Assembly (NCBI GenBank): GCA_013141495.1 | Contig: JABFQV010000008.1 | Coordinates: forward strand, 404,221-468,220 | DNA length: 64,000 nucleotides | Reading direction: 5' to 3' | From: Methylotenera sp. | GTDB taxonomy: Bacteria > Pseudomonadota > Gammaproteobacteria > Burkholderiales > Methylophilaceae | Shown: in pieces, positions 21,348 to 29,927 of the stretch | How the letters are laid out: each line of letters opens with the position of its first letter | Position numbering within the stretch: the stretch's first letter is position 1 | Position numbers and translations under genes: made by a program | The notes under the pieces: generated by a model | Told to the model about the DNA's origin: nothing | Seen by the model: only the letters and a program-made list of their open reading frames with translations | Databases searched by the model: none

Positions 21348-21501
21348 TAGGTTAAACTCTCACCGTTGTGAAATGTAAATTAAGGTTACCCTTTGATTTA
21401 ATATAAGATTTATTTAATGTAAGATTTTGGAATGTTTATTGCTTTAAGATTGAGTTGGAGATAGACGTCTTAGAACAAAAAACTAAAGGAACCTTGGGAC
21501 C

Positions 21502-23970
21502 ATGATGCGAAAAACATTACAACCTAAAATAATTTTGGCTGCAATACTTGCGGCCTACGCAGTGCCGCAACTGGCATTTGCAGAAAATAAAGCAGAATCT
21601 ATAGAGCTTGGAAAAATTGAAGTGGTGGGAACAACGCCACTTTCAAGTATTGGCGTGCCAATCGAGCAGGTGCCATCTAATGTGCAAGTGGTTAAGGGTG
21701 AAACCTTACAAAATCAACAAAGTTTAGGCGTTGCTGATTTTATGAACCAAAACATGGCTGGTGTAAATATTAATGAGGCGCAAAATAACCCTTATCAACC
21801 TGATGTTAATTTCCGTGGCTTTACGGCTTCACCTTTACTAGGCACGCCACAAGGTTTGTCTGTGTATCAAGATGGCGTGCGTATTAACGAGCCATTTGGT
21901 GATACCGTTAACTGGGATTTAATTCCACAAAATGCAATTTCCAGCATCACGCTGATGCCAGGCTCAAACCCATTGTTTGGTTTGAATACACTAGGCGGTG
22001 CGCTATCGGTACAAACTAAAAGCGGTGAGCACTATCCAGGTGGCGGTGTTCAGTTGCTGGGTGGCTCATTTGGTCGCTGGGCGGTTGAAGGTGAATATGG
22101 TGGCAAGCTGGATAACGGCGTCAGTTATTTCTTTGCGGGTAATCAGTTTAAAGAGCAAGGCTGGCGTGATTCATCACCATCAGAAGTATTGCAAGGTTTT
22201 GGTAAGTTGGGTTGGAGCAACGACAAAACGGATATTGACGTGAGTTTTTCAGGTGCTGATACCGACCTGACAGGAAACGGTTACCAATCACAAACCCTGT
22301 TAAAAACTTTTGGTTATGATTCTATTTACACTAAACCTGATAATACACAAAATAGACTTGGTTTTATCAACGGTAAAGTGAGCCATTGGTTATCTGATGA
22401 ATTTTTAGTCACAGCGAATGCTTATTATCGCCGTAATAAAACCAAAACCCTGAACGGTGATGGTAATGATGAGTATGAGGCGTTATGGGATGCCTGTGAT
22501 GGTACGGCGCTTTCAGGTACAGGAGTTTGTGAAAACACATATAACCACGGTGTTATCAACCGCAGTGAAACCACTAACAAAGGCTATGGCGGCACATTGC
22601 AGCTAACATGGGCGACTGAACGCAACATGTTAACAGCTGGTTCCAGTGTTGATTTTGGTCGCACCCGGTTTACACAAACCGAGCAAGCTGCCGCGAGTTT
22701 TAATGCCTCGCGCGGACTCGCTGGATTAGACCCCGTGATTGAAACTGCAAATGACCTGAGCGGTCGCAGCAAAACCTGGAGCTTATTCGCAACCGATACG
22801 TTTAACGTGACTTCACAATTAGCATTAACCGCTTCAGGTCGTTACAACCATACGCGCGTTAAATTGACGGATAGTTTGGCTGGACATAAAGAAGCGACTT
22901 GTATTGATGATGCAGATGGTGCAATAGCTGACTGTGGTGGAGTTGATGGCTTGTCTGCTGGAGTTGGTCAAACGCTGGTGTCAGCAGCTGGCGGCGATGC
23001 CGGTGGCAAACATACTTTCAAGCGTTTCAACCCTGCTGTGGGTTTAACTTATGCCTTTACGCCTGAGTTAAATACTTACCTGGGCTATAACGAAGGCAAC
23101 CGTGCACCAAGCCCAATTGAAACCGGCTGTGCTGACCCTGCGTTCCCATGTTTATTACCCAATGCTATGGCGGGTGATCCACCGCTTAAACAGGTTGTGG
23201 CTAAAACCTTTGAAGGTGGCTTCCGTGGAAAATTAAGCAATAATATTGGTTGGTCTGCTGGTGCTTACCGTGCCACTAACTATAACGATTTACAATTTAT
23301 TGCTTCAGGCACCACAGGCGCAGGTTATTTTGACAATGTCGGTAAAACGCGTCGTCAAGGTTTAGATTTAGCTGTAAATGGTAAAACAGGTGATTTTAAT
23401 TGGTCAGCAGGTTATAGCTTTATTGATGCTACCTATCAAGATGGCTTTGATATTGCATCGCAAGCTAACTCATCTAGGTATGTTGATGTTAATAACAATA
23501 AAGTCATTACCGTTTCTAAAGGCGATAAGCTAGCTGGTATAGCTAAACATCAACTTAAACTGCGCGGTGAATGGCAAGCTTTGCCAAATTGGGCGATTGG
23601 CGCAACCATGGTGGCATTCTCTGACCAATACGCTCGTGGCAATGAAAACAATAAACACAAAGCGGATAATGTAACTTATTTTGGCTCTGGCAAAGTGGCT
23701 GGTTATGCGGTGTTTAACTTAGATACTCGCTATAAATTTGGCAACACAGGCTGGCAGTTGTTCGGCAAGCTGAATAACGTGTTTGACCATGAGTATTACA
23801 GCAGTGGCTTATTAGGTGAAAATGCATTTATTGGCGCAGGTAGCTCATTTGACACAGGTGCAGGTTCTAAAAAAGAGTTGTTCTTAGCTCCAGGTGCACC
23901 ACGTGCTGGTTGGCTTGGTGTTCGTTATGATTTTGGTAAGCCAAAGTCATCAACAGCTTCTGTTGATTAA
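21502..23970 (+). CDS. TonB-dependent outer membrane receptor
   Basis: An 822-aa protein with a signal peptide ending in AFA (residue 27) and a TonB-box-like IELGKIEVVGT just after it. The plug domain follows (VQVVKGETLQNQQ, VNFRGFTASPLLGTPQGLSVYQDGVR, NPLFGLNTLGGALSVQTKSG). The C-terminal half is a beta-barrel with many alternating strands and the final LFLAPGAPRAGWLGVRYDF. It imports a ligand across the outer membrane using TonB energy. Start ATG 21502 follows AAAGGAACC. No regulator or periplasmic binding gene is adjacent, so the substrate cannot be named. Confidence 0.94.
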   Translation: MMRKTLQPKIILAAILAAYAVPQLAFAENKAESIELGKIEVVGTTPLSSIGVPIEQVPSNVQVVKGETLQNQQSLGVADFMNQNMAGVNINEAQNNPYQPDVNFRGFTASPLLGTPQGLSVYQDGVRINEPFGDTVNWDLIPQNAISSITLMPGSNPLFGLNTLGGALSVQTKSGEHYPGGGVQLLGGSFGRWAVEGEYGGKLDNGVSYFFAGNQFKEQGWRDSSPSEVLQGFGKLGWSNDKTDIDVSFSGADTDLTGNGYQSQTLLKTFGYDSIYTKPDNTQNRLGFINGKVSHWLSDEFLVTANAYYRRNKTKTLNGDGNDEYEALWDACDGTALSGTGVCENTYNHGVINRSETTNKGYGGTLQLTWATERNMLTAGSSVDFGRTRFTQTEQAAASFNASRGLAGLDPVIETANDLSGRSKTWSLFATDTFNVTSQLALTASGRYNHTRVKLTDSLAGHKEATCIDDADGAIADCGGVDGLSAGVGQTLVSAAGGDAGGKHTFKRFNPAVGLTYAFTPELNTYLGYNEGNRAPSPIETGCADPAFPCLLPNAMAGDPPLKQVVAKTFEGGFRGKLSNNIGWSAGAYRATNYNDLQFIASGTTGAGYFDNVGKTRRQGLDLAVNGKTGDFNWSAGYSFIDATYQDGFDIASQANSSRYVDVNNNKVITVSKGDKLAGIAKHQLKLRGEWQALPNWAIGATMVAFSDQYARGNENNKHKADNVTYFGSGKVAGYAVFNLDTRYKFGNTGWQLFGKLNNVFDHEYYSSGLLGENAFIGAGSSFDTGAGSKKELFLAPGAPRAGWLGVRYDFGKPKSSTASVD

Positions 23971-23972
23971 CT

Positions 23973-24009
23973 AAAACAAAATGCCGACCAGTTCGGCATT
24001 TTGTTTTTT
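23973..24009 (+). terminator. intrinsic terminator after the TonB receptor
   Basis: 15-bp stem, AAAACAAAATGCCGA (23973-23987) and TCGGCATTTTGTTTT (23993-24007), with a CCAGT loop, running into a T-tract. Confidence 0.9.
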
Positions 24010-24059
24010 GTATTACAAACTATTATGTAACGTAACAAACACTGGATTAGGAATACCCT

Positions 24060-25469
24060 TTGCAACTCGCACATAACACATCAAATAGCGCTTCAGCTAT
24101 GATCAAGCAACAATCAAAGGTATTGATTGTTGAAGATGAAGTATTGTTTGCACGTGCCGTGACGCGTCGGTTGCAAAAGTCCGGCTACGAATGCGCGCAT
24201 GTTGAAAGCATTCAAGATGCGCGCAATATTCTTAAGCAGTTCTCCCCGGATATTGTATTGCTGGATATGCGCTTGCCTGATGGTAATGGCTTGGATTTAT
24301 TGCCAGAATTTGTGGCTAAAAATGCAGTAGTCATTGTAATGACTGCGCATGGTGAAATTAGTGATGCAGTCAATGCTATGAAGCAGGGGGCAATTGATTA
24401 TCTCAAAAAGCCCATTGACCTTGAGGAATTGATACTTTCAATTCAAAAAGCTGAAGCAACCGCCATTCAAGCGAATAGTCTGGATTACTCACGTCAACGC
24501 AATGCTCACGCGACTGAAGGCGTTGAGTTGCTGGGCGATAGCCCTGCTATGCAAAACGTAAAAACACAAATTAAACGTATCGCGCAGCTGGTCTCTAGCG
24601 ATAGTGTGCCGCCCACCGTGCTGATTAGTGGTGAAACCGGCACAGGCAAAGATGTGGCTGCGCGTTTATTGCATTTATCATGCGCTAATCACGATAAGCC
24701 CTTTGTGCACATTGACTGTGCTTCATTGCCAGCAGAGTTGATTGAAAGTGAGTTGTTCGGACATGATAAGGGCGCGTTTACAGGCGCCGTGAGTGCTCGC
24801 CCAGGCTTAATTGAAGCGGCTGAAGATGGCACGCTGTTTTTAGATGAAATTGGTGAGTTGCCATTGGCGCTACAAGCAAAGCTACTTAACGTGTTAGAGC
24901 GTAGAGTGGTCAGGCGCTTGGGTTCTACCAAAGAACGTGCGGTGCCTGCGCGCTTTGTCGCGGCAACTAATCGTGATTTACATGAAATGTCGCAACTTGG
25001 GCGGTTTAGGCAAGATTTATACTATCGCTTAAATGTGATGAGTGTTGCAATGCCGCCATTACGCGAGCGTGCTGGCGACATGCTATTGCTAGCGAAGCAT
25101 TTTGCAGCGCAAACTTCCAGGCGTTATGGTTTGGCGAGCGCCAACTTTACGCCAGAGGCGATCAATATGATGCAAACTTACACATGGCCCGGCAATGTGC
25201 GCGAGTTAAAGCATCAGGTGAGCCGAGCGATATTGCTTTGTCATCATGGTCAGGTCACTGATATTGATTTGGCATTGCCAATGCAACGCACAGCAGAGGC
25301 AATCAGCCAACCAGACCTGCAGCAATCGACCCTAGATGCAGCAGAAAGAGCAATTTTGCTACAGGTGTTGGCCGATACCAGAAACAATGTGTCAGAGGCT
25401 GCACGTAAGCTTGGCATCACACGTATGACCATGCGTTACCGTATGGATAAACATCAAATCAAACATTAG
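24060..25469 (+). CDS. NtrC-family sigma-54-dependent response regulator
   Basis: A 469-aa activator. The receiver (about 20-135) has Asp69 in LLDMRLPDG. The AAA+ domain has Walker A GETGTGKD, the sigma-54 contact loop GAFTGA at 238-243, and GTLFLDEIGELP. The C-terminal Fis-type HTH contains NNVSEAARKLGITRMTMRYR. It starts at TTG 24060 with AGGA 7 nt upstream; ATG 24099 lacks a Shine-Dalgarno sequence. No histidine kinase gene is adjacent. A sigma-54-type promoter exists at 41512, but nothing links the two beyond their presence in this window. Confidence 0.92.
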   Translation: MQLAHNTSNSASAMIKQQSKVLIVEDEVLFARAVTRRLQKSGYECAHVESIQDARNILKQFSPDIVLLDMRLPDGNGLDLLPEFVAKNAVVIVMTAHGEISDAVNAMKQGAIDYLKKPIDLEELILSIQKAEATAIQANSLDYSRQRNAHATEGVELLGDSPAMQNVKTQIKRIAQLVSSDSVPPTVLISGETGTGKDVAARLLHLSCANHDKPFVHIDCASLPAELIESELFGHDKGAFTGAVSARPGLIEAAEDGTLFLDEIGELPLALQAKLLNVLERRVVRRLGSTKERAVPARFVAATNRDLHEMSQLGRFRQDLYYRLNVMSVAMPPLRERAGDMLLLAKHFAAQTSRRYGLASANFTPEAINMMQTYTWPGNVRELKHQVSRAILLCHHGQVTDIDLALPMQRTAEAISQPDLQQSTLDAAERAILLQVLADTRNNVSEAARKLGITRMTMRYRMDKHQIKH

Positions 25470-25566
25470 GTTGTTTGAGTAGTCAGCTACTTTATTGCTA
25501 ACCATAAAATTGATAAGCAATACTAACTCCAGCAAGCTGGGAAGTATTGCTAAATACGTTAATTCT

Positions 25567-25639
25567 GTCATTCTGAGCGTAGCGAAGAATCCATGCTACT
25601 AGTTGATGATACTGGATTCTTCGCTACGCTCAGAATGAC
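25567..25639. repeat. palindromic repeat, GTCATTCTGAGCG class
   Basis: 27-bp arms: GTCATTCTGAGCGTAGCG onward at 25567-25593, and its exact reverse complement at 25613-25639. The same arms occur at 28136, 35870 and 56687; variants occur at 34873, 54541 and 55642. Confidence 0.85.
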
Positions 25640-25730
25640 GGAGTTTGATATTTTGGTTAAAAATAGTGCTATTTTTAGTTTCGTGCATACGACCTTTCAT
25701 GCACTTTCACTCAGAATAATGTGCTTTCGC

Positions 25731-25773
25731 GCATGAATAATCTGCTTTAGCAGATATATTCCGCGGTGATGCC
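25731..25773 (+). repeat. 43-nt structured hairpin repeat, copy 2
   Basis: GCAT, GAATA, stem ATCTGC, loop TTTA, stem GCAGAT, bulged A, TATTC, CGCGGTG, ATGCC. Compared with copy 1 both sides of the stem changed together, keeping pairing. Confidence 0.8.
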
Positions 25774-25816
25774 AAATATTAGCAATACTTGCCAGCTTGC
25801 TGGCTTAGTTATCTTT

Positions 25817-25893
25817 GTAGGGTGGGCAGACAGTTACATCGTCTGCCCACGCGGATTGGTAACCGCGTGGGCACAAAATCGTGCCCACCCTAC
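25817..25893. repeat. 77-bp multi-hairpin repeat, GTAGGGTGGGCA class
   Basis: Outer arms GTAGGGTGGGCA (25817-25828) and TGCCCACCCTAC (25882-25893) are exact complements. Inside are three overlapping hairpins: GGGCAGAC/GTCTGCCC, CCACGCGG/CCGCGTGG and GGGCAC/GTGCCC. It resembles a cloverleaf but has no tRNA features. Similar GGGTGGGCA repeats are known as dispersed elements in proteobacteria. Confidence 0.75.
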
Positions 25894-26100
25894 ATTTATT
25901 GATTTTGAACATAATTATTTGAAGAACAAATTAGCCTTGGGGTCTATTGGTGTCTTTGAGGCGTTGACCCGATAGGCCACCGGCTTTGACATGCGGTAAT
26001 TTAATTCCCATCGCTCGTATTTACAATTTTTAACGCCTTCAATTTTCTTAAAAAACCCTTGCATGGTATGATTCAATCAATTAAAAATTGAGAGAATTTC

Positions 26101-27300
26101 ATGCAAATCGGAACCCCTTTAAGCCCCAATGCAACACGCGTAATGTTGTTAGGCAGTGGCGAACTCGGTAAAGAAGTCATTATTGCATTACAGCGTTTAG
26201 GGGTTGAGGTGATTGCCGTTGACCGCTATAAAAATGCACCTGGCCACCAAGTGGCACACCGTGCGTATGTCATAGACATGACAGATGATAAAGCGTTACG
26301 TGATTTAATTGCGCAAGAAAAACCACATTTAATTGTGCCTGAAATAGAGGCGCTAAATACTCAAACCCTTGCTGATATTGAGTCTGCGGGCATTGCTACG
26401 GTTATTCCAACAGTTAAAGCGGTGCAATTGACCATGAACCGTGAAGGTATTCGCCGGCTTGCCGCTGAAACGCTTAATTTACCAACTTCACCCTATGCGT
26501 TTGCTAAAAGTGAGTCAGAGCTACAAGCGGCAATTGATGCCGGCATTGGCTATCCATGCTTTATTAAACCGACCATGTCATCATCTGGCAAAGGGCAATC
26601 TCGCATTACGCAAATAAGTGAAGTTAAAACTGCATGGGATTACGCAGCCACCGGTGGGCGTGTGAATCAAGGCGTGGTGATTGTTGAAGGTCAAATTGAT
26701 TTTGATTACGAAATTACGTTACTCACGGTGCGTGCTAAAAATGCGCAGGGCGAAATCACCACTTATTTCTGTGAACCCATTGGTCATGTGCAGGAAAAAG
26801 GTGATTATGTAGAAAGTTGGCAGCCGCAACCGATGGCTACAAAGGCCTTGGAAGAATCTAAACGCATCGCTAAAGCCGTCACCGATAGTCTAGGTGGCTT
26901 GGGTTTATTTGGTGTTGAGTTGTTTATCAAGGGCGACCAAGTCTGGTTTAGTGAAGTAAGCCCACGCCCGCATGACACGGGCATGGTAACCATGGCGAGC
27001 CAGCGTTTTAGTGAGTTTGATTTACATGCGCGTGCTATTTTGGGCTTGCCGGTTGACGTGAGCTTGACGGACGCCGGTGCAAGTGCCGTGATTTACGGCG
27101 GACATGAAACTAAAAACTTAGCATTTGATGGCGTAGAAGCCGCACTGGCTGTGCCCAATAGCGACATTCGCTTATTTGGTAAACCGGAATCCTTTGTTAA
27201 ACGCCGTATGGGCGTGGCATTGGCTACGGGTAAAGATGTTACCGAGGCGAGAGCGCGTGCAAAATTAGCGGCTAGCCTTGTTAAACCAAAAGTGGTTTAA
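26101..27300 (+). CDS. purT: formate-dependent phosphoribosylglycinamide formyltransferase PurT
   Basis: A 399-aa ATP-grasp enzyme. The N-terminus has [30 protein letters not shown], the ATP-grasp part has [15 protein letters not shown], and metal-binding residues lie in [30 protein letters not shown]. It makes formyl-GAR from GAR, formate and ATP in purine synthesis. Use of free formate suits a C1-metabolising organism. The ATG at 26101 follows GAGAGAATTTC. The haemoglobin gene follows 9 bp later and may be cotranscribed. Confidence 0.97.
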   Translation: MQIGTPLSPNATRVMLLGSGELGKEVIIALQRLGVEVIAVDRYKNAPGHQVAHRAYVIDMTDDKALRDLIAQEKPHLIVPEIEALNTQTLADIESAGIATVIPTVKAVQLTMNREGIRRLAAETLNLPTSPYAFAKSESELQAAIDAGIGYPCFIKPTMSSSGKGQSRITQISEVKTAWDYAATGGRVNQGVVIVEGQIDFDYEITLLTVRAKNAQGEITTYFCEPIGHVQEKGDYVESWQPQPMATKALEESKRIAKAVTDSLGGLGLFGVELFIKGDQVWFSEVSPRPHDTGMVTMASQRFSEFDLHARAILGLPVDVSLTDAGASAVIYGGHETKNLAFDGVEAALAVPNSDIRLFGKPESFVKRRMGVALATGKDVTEARARAKLAASLVKPKVV

Positions 27301-27309
27301 GCTGACACG

Positions 27310-27729
27310 ATGCTAGATAAAATTGAAGAAGCGGGTAGTAATAAAAGCACGTTTTTTGAACTGCTAGGCGGTGAGGCTAGTGGCATTCAAAACATTCGCC
27401 AATTGGTAGAAACGTTTTATGACATCATGGATAGCGACCCGAAAGCGCAGCCTATCCGTGCCATGCATCAAGCAGATTTAACTTCCGCACGTGAGAAACT
27501 ATTTATGTTTTTAACTGGCTGGACAGGTGGGCCACAGCTTTATATTGAGCGCTATGGTCACCCGATGTTGCGCAAGCGGCACTTGCCGTTTGCGATAGAT
27601 GAATCAGCCCGAGATCAATGGATGTATTGCATGATTAAAGCCATGCATCAATTAGAGTACGATGATGAGTTGATGAAAAAGTTAGCTGGCCAGTTGTATG
27701 GTGTGGCTGATTTTATGCGGAATCATTAA
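27310..27729 (+). CDS. group II truncated haemoglobin
   Basis: A 139-aa globin-like protein. The motif YIERYGHPMLRKRHLPF contains the proximal His91, and DQWMYCMIKAM holds Trp104 at the G8 position typical of group II truncated haemoglobins. GGEASGIQNIRQLVETFYDIM is the N-terminal B/C helix region. Such proteins bind oxygen or NO and are implicated in oxidative or nitrosative stress. It lies 9 bp after purT. Confidence 0.92.
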   Translation: MLDKIEEAGSNKSTFFELLGGEASGIQNIRQLVETFYDIMDSDPKAQPIRAMHQADLTSAREKLFMFLTGWTGGPQLYIERYGHPMLRKRHLPFAIDESARDQWMYCMIKAMHQLEYDDELMKKLAGQLYGVADFMRNH

Positions 27730-27747
27730 CAGATATTGCGCTGGAAA

Positions 27748-28041
27748 ATGATGAATACACTTGAATTAATTCGTAGTAAAAAATCTGATATTCTTGCTAT
27801 TGCTACGCGACATGGCGCTAAAAATGTAAGAGTATTTGGCTCTGTTGCAAGAGGCGAAGATACCGACACAAGTGACGTTGATTTATTGGTGAGTATGGAA
27901 AAAAATCGTACCTTATATGATTTAATTGGGTTGCAACAAGAAATTCAGGATATATTAAACCGCAATGTTGATGTGCTTACAGACCGATCTATAAACAGTT
28001 ATCTACAAGCGCAGATTCTCCAAGAGGCAACTTTGTTATGA
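27748..28041 (+). CDS. MntA-type nucleotidyltransferase antitoxin
   Basis: About 97 aa. The minimal nucleotidyltransferase motif is visible as FGSVARGEDTDTSDVDLLV (GSx10DxD), with a later NRNVDVLTD supplying the third acidic residue. MntA proteins AMPylate and neutralise the HEPN toxin encoded just downstream. I use ATG 27748 (27751 is equally possible) rather than the upstream TTG. Its stop overlaps the toxin ATG (ATGA at 28038), the usual MNT-HEPN arrangement, but the toxin gene is broken, so this antitoxin now appears orphaned. Confidence 0.88.
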   Translation: MMNTLELIRSKKSDILAIATRHGAKNVRVFGSVARGEDTDTSDVDLLVSMEKNRTLYDLIGLQQEIQDILNRNVDVLTDRSINSYLQAQILQEATLL

Positions 28042-28118
28042 CTAAAGATGCTAGCGTATATATTAGGCATATTTACGATTGCATACAGTCTGAACAAACT
28101 GATAAGCACTACTTTTAA
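28038..28118 (+). pseudogene. truncated HEPN (DUF86) toxin remnant
   Basis: The ATG overlaps the antitoxin stop. The frame begins MTKDASVYIRHIYDCIQ, which matches the conserved start of DUF86 HEPN RNases, then diverges (SEQTDKHYF) and stops at 28116-28118. The sequence from about 28106 matches the MITE family, so an element insertion has probably removed the rest, including the catalytic RX4-6H motif. Confidence 0.75.
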
Positions 28119-28395
28119 CAAAAATATCAAACCCTGTCATTCTGAGCGTAGCGAAGAATCCAGTATCATCAATTATTGCTTCGGCCCGATGAAGCATCAA
28201 TTTCCGTTCGGCCTGAGCCTGTCGAAGGCGTTGTATCCATTCACATTTCGACAAGCTCAATGCGAACGGACTTCAAATATCATTGGGCCGAAGCAATAGT
28301 TGCATGGATTCTTCGCTACGCTCAGAATGACAAGGTGAATTTTCACGAAGTGAAAAGAGAGGGTGCCCTTGGGTACAAAATTAACGTTATTTGCT
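28106..28395 (-). mobile_element. degenerate MITE with a nested palindrome
   Basis: Reverse-orientation relative of the MITEs at 35780 and 56642. The arms GTCATTCTGAGCG etc. lie at 28136-28162 and 28305-28331. The side 28325-28385 reproduces, reverse-complemented, the 45-bp extra segment of the 35780 copy (reading TTTTCACTTCGTGAAAA). Within the loop sits another inverted repeat, 28171-28191 with 28281-28301 (ATTGCTTCGGCCC core). That in turn encloses a TTCGGCCTGAGC / GACAAGCTCAATGCGAA dyad related to 9957-10011. The outer ends are decayed. Confidence 0.7.
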
Positions 28396-29772
28396 TACTA
28401 ACAACCCACCTAGAAGCGCCGCAACAGGCGCTTTTTTAGCATTTGACTGTCTGGTAGCTGTCGCCTCAATACTTTGTGAGCTAGGCTCGTAAGGCTTATC
28501 AAACCAAGGGTCTGTGCTTTTTCTCTTCGCGGGCGTTCGTCTTGTTACTGAGTCTTCTTGTGGTTTTGTTTGGGTACTTGAAGGGCTTGATTTACTGCGA
28601 GGGGCACGTGACGGTGCACTTGGTTTATCAAGCGCAATCACTTCTTTAGGTATTTGGCGCTTAATCAGCTTTTCAATCTCTACCATATATTTTGTTTCAT
28701 CTTCACTTACAAATGAAATTGCTACGCCGCTAGCACCCGCACGGCCGGTACGGCCAATACGGTGTACATAATCTTCTGGAGCGCTAGGGATTTCATAGTT
28801 AATCACCATCGGCAATTCGCTAATATCCAAACCGCGCGCAGCAACATCAGTAGCAACCAATGCTGTGACCGTGCCTGCTTTAAAAGCATCCAACGCTTTA
28901 ATGCGTTCTTGTTGTGTTTTATCACCGTGAATCGCGTCAGCGGCAATGCCTACTTTAGCTAAGCTGCGGCTTAGGCGGCTAGCGGTAATTTTGGTTTTGG
29001 TGAAGATAATGACTTGTTTGGCGTTAGCTTCTGTTAACAGCTGTATCAGCAGCGTTTCTTTATCTGATTGCGCAACTTGATACACTTTTTGTGTGACGTT
29101 GTCGTTGGTAGCATTGCTGCGTGCAACTTCAATGAGTTGCGGCTTGGTTAAAAATTCATCCGCTAATTTTTTAATCTCGTTTGAGAATGTGGCTGAAAAC
29201 ATTAAATTTTGACGCTGCTTAGGTAGCAACGCCAAAATCCTTTTCAAATCAGGCATAAAGCCCATGTCTAGCATTCTATCGGCTTCATCCAGCACTAACA
29301 TTTGCACTTGATTAAGCTGTACTGTTTTTTGTTCAATGTGATCCAACAAACGACCAGGGGTGGCTACCAGTACTTCAACACCAGTTTTTAAATGCGGCGT
29401 TTGCGTTTTGATATCAACACCGCCATACACCACCAACGAGCGCAGTTGCGTATGTTTTGCATACGCTTTTACGCTTTCTTCTACCTGAATTGCAAGCTCG
29501 CGTGTTGGCGTTAAAATCAACGCCCGTACCGGGTGCTTGGCTGGGGAGGTGCTGCTACTGGCAAAAGGTAACAATTTTTGAAGTATAGGCAAGGCAAAGG
29601 CTGCAGTTTTACCTGTGCCGGTTTGTGCACCTGCCATTAAATCAATTCCAGCTAGCGCCACAGGGATCGCTTGCGCTTGAATTGGCGTAGGCGTTGTGTA
29701 ACCAGACTCGGTGAGTGCTTTAAGTAACTCAGGCGCTAAGCCTAAGCTGTCAAAATGGATGGTTTCTGTCAT
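28387..29772 (-). CDS. rhlE: DEAD-box RNA helicase, RhlE-like
   Basis: A 461-aa helicase with Q motif GYTTPTPIQAQAIP, motif I AQTGTGKT, motif II DEAD in VLDEADRMLDMGF, motif III SAT, and motif VI HRIGRTGRAG. A basic, Ser/Pro-rich tail of about 80 residues (SAPSRAPRSKSSPSS) follows. It remodels RNA in ribosome assembly or decay. The ATG at 29772 begins MTETIHFDSLGLAPELL. It lies 155 bp after a second RhlE-like gene on the same strand; an inverted repeat in the gap suggests separate transcription. Confidence 0.93.
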   Translation of the reverse strand: MTETIHFDSLGLAPELLKALTESGYTTPTPIQAQAIPVALAGIDLMAGAQTGTGKTAAFALPILQKLLPFASSSTSPAKHPVRALILTPTRELAIQVEESVKAYAKHTQLRSLVVYGGVDIKTQTPHLKTGVEVLVATPGRLLDHIEQKTVQLNQVQMLVLDEADRMLDMGFMPDLKRILALLPKQRQNLMFSATFSNEIKKLADEFLTKPQLIEVARSNATNDNVTQKVYQVAQSDKETLLIQLLTEANAKQVIIFTKTKITASRLSRSLAKVGIAADAIHGDKTQQERIKALDAFKAGTVTALVATDVAARGLDISELPMVINYEIPSAPEDYVHRIGRTGRAGASGVAISFVSEDETKYMVEIEKLIKRQIPKEVIALDKPSAPSRAPRSKSSPSSTQTKPQEDSVTRRTPAKRKSTDPWFDKPYEPSSQSIEATATRQSNAKKAPVAALLGGLLVSK

Positions 29773-29786
29773 TGTTTATCTCTGTT

Positions 29787-29920
29787 TAGGGGCTGGGGAC
29801 TACGGACTAGGGGCTAAGAATGAATTTGAATGTTTTATGGTGAAAATTAGCTGATGCTACATTCACCGTAAAACCGATCACTTCAATCCCTAGCCCCTAA
29901 ATCCCAGCCACCAGCCCCTA
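29787..29920. repeat. inverted repeat of TAGGGGCTGG type between helicase genes
   Basis: TAGGGGCTGG to AGGGGCTAA at 29787-29816 is imperfectly complementary to 29890-29920 (CTAGCCCCTAAATCCCAG then CCAGCCCCTA). Each arm itself contains the pentad GGGGC twice. The spacer is about 73 bp. Confidence 0.6.
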
Positions 29921-29927
29921 TATTTAC

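Larger units (their letters stand above)
25529..25803. repeat. composite inverted-repeat element
   Basis: The 25-bp arms 25529-25553 (CCAGCAAGCTGG, G, AAGTATTGCTAA) and 25779-25803 are reverse complements with one mismatch. They enclose a palindromic repeat and a 43-nt hairpin. The inner sequence GTTAAAAATAGTGCTATTTTTAG is shared with the MITEs at 35780 and 56642, so an older MITE copy was probably rearranged here. Confidence 0.65.
25470..26100. other. 631-bp repeat-filled intergenic region before purT
   Basis: No gene supported. From left to right: one arm of a long inverted repeat (25529), a 73-bp palindromic repeat (25567), a 43-nt hairpin (25731), the other arm (25779), and a multi-hairpin GGGTGGGCA element (25817). 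The last 200 bp before purT are AT-rich without a clear promoter. Confidence 0.7.

Noticed and set aside
25529..25893. Possible CRISPR array
   Set aside because: Repeats are palindromes of different classes, not equal direct repeats with unique spacers, and no cas gene is near.
25817..25893. Possible tRNA because of the cloverleaf-like fold and 77-nt length
   Set aside because: No T-loop GGTTCGA, no proper anticodon arm and an outer stem of 12 bp; it is a known style of dispersed repeat.
25766..25975. 69-aa frame beginning MMPNISNTCQLAGL
   Set aside because: Translation of the 43-nt hairpin end, the inverted-repeat arm and the GGGTGGGCA repeat; not a gene.
28048..28439. Overlapping small frames after the MntA gene
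   Set aside because: All derive from the MITE and nested palindromes; the only real coding relic there is the short HEPN start.
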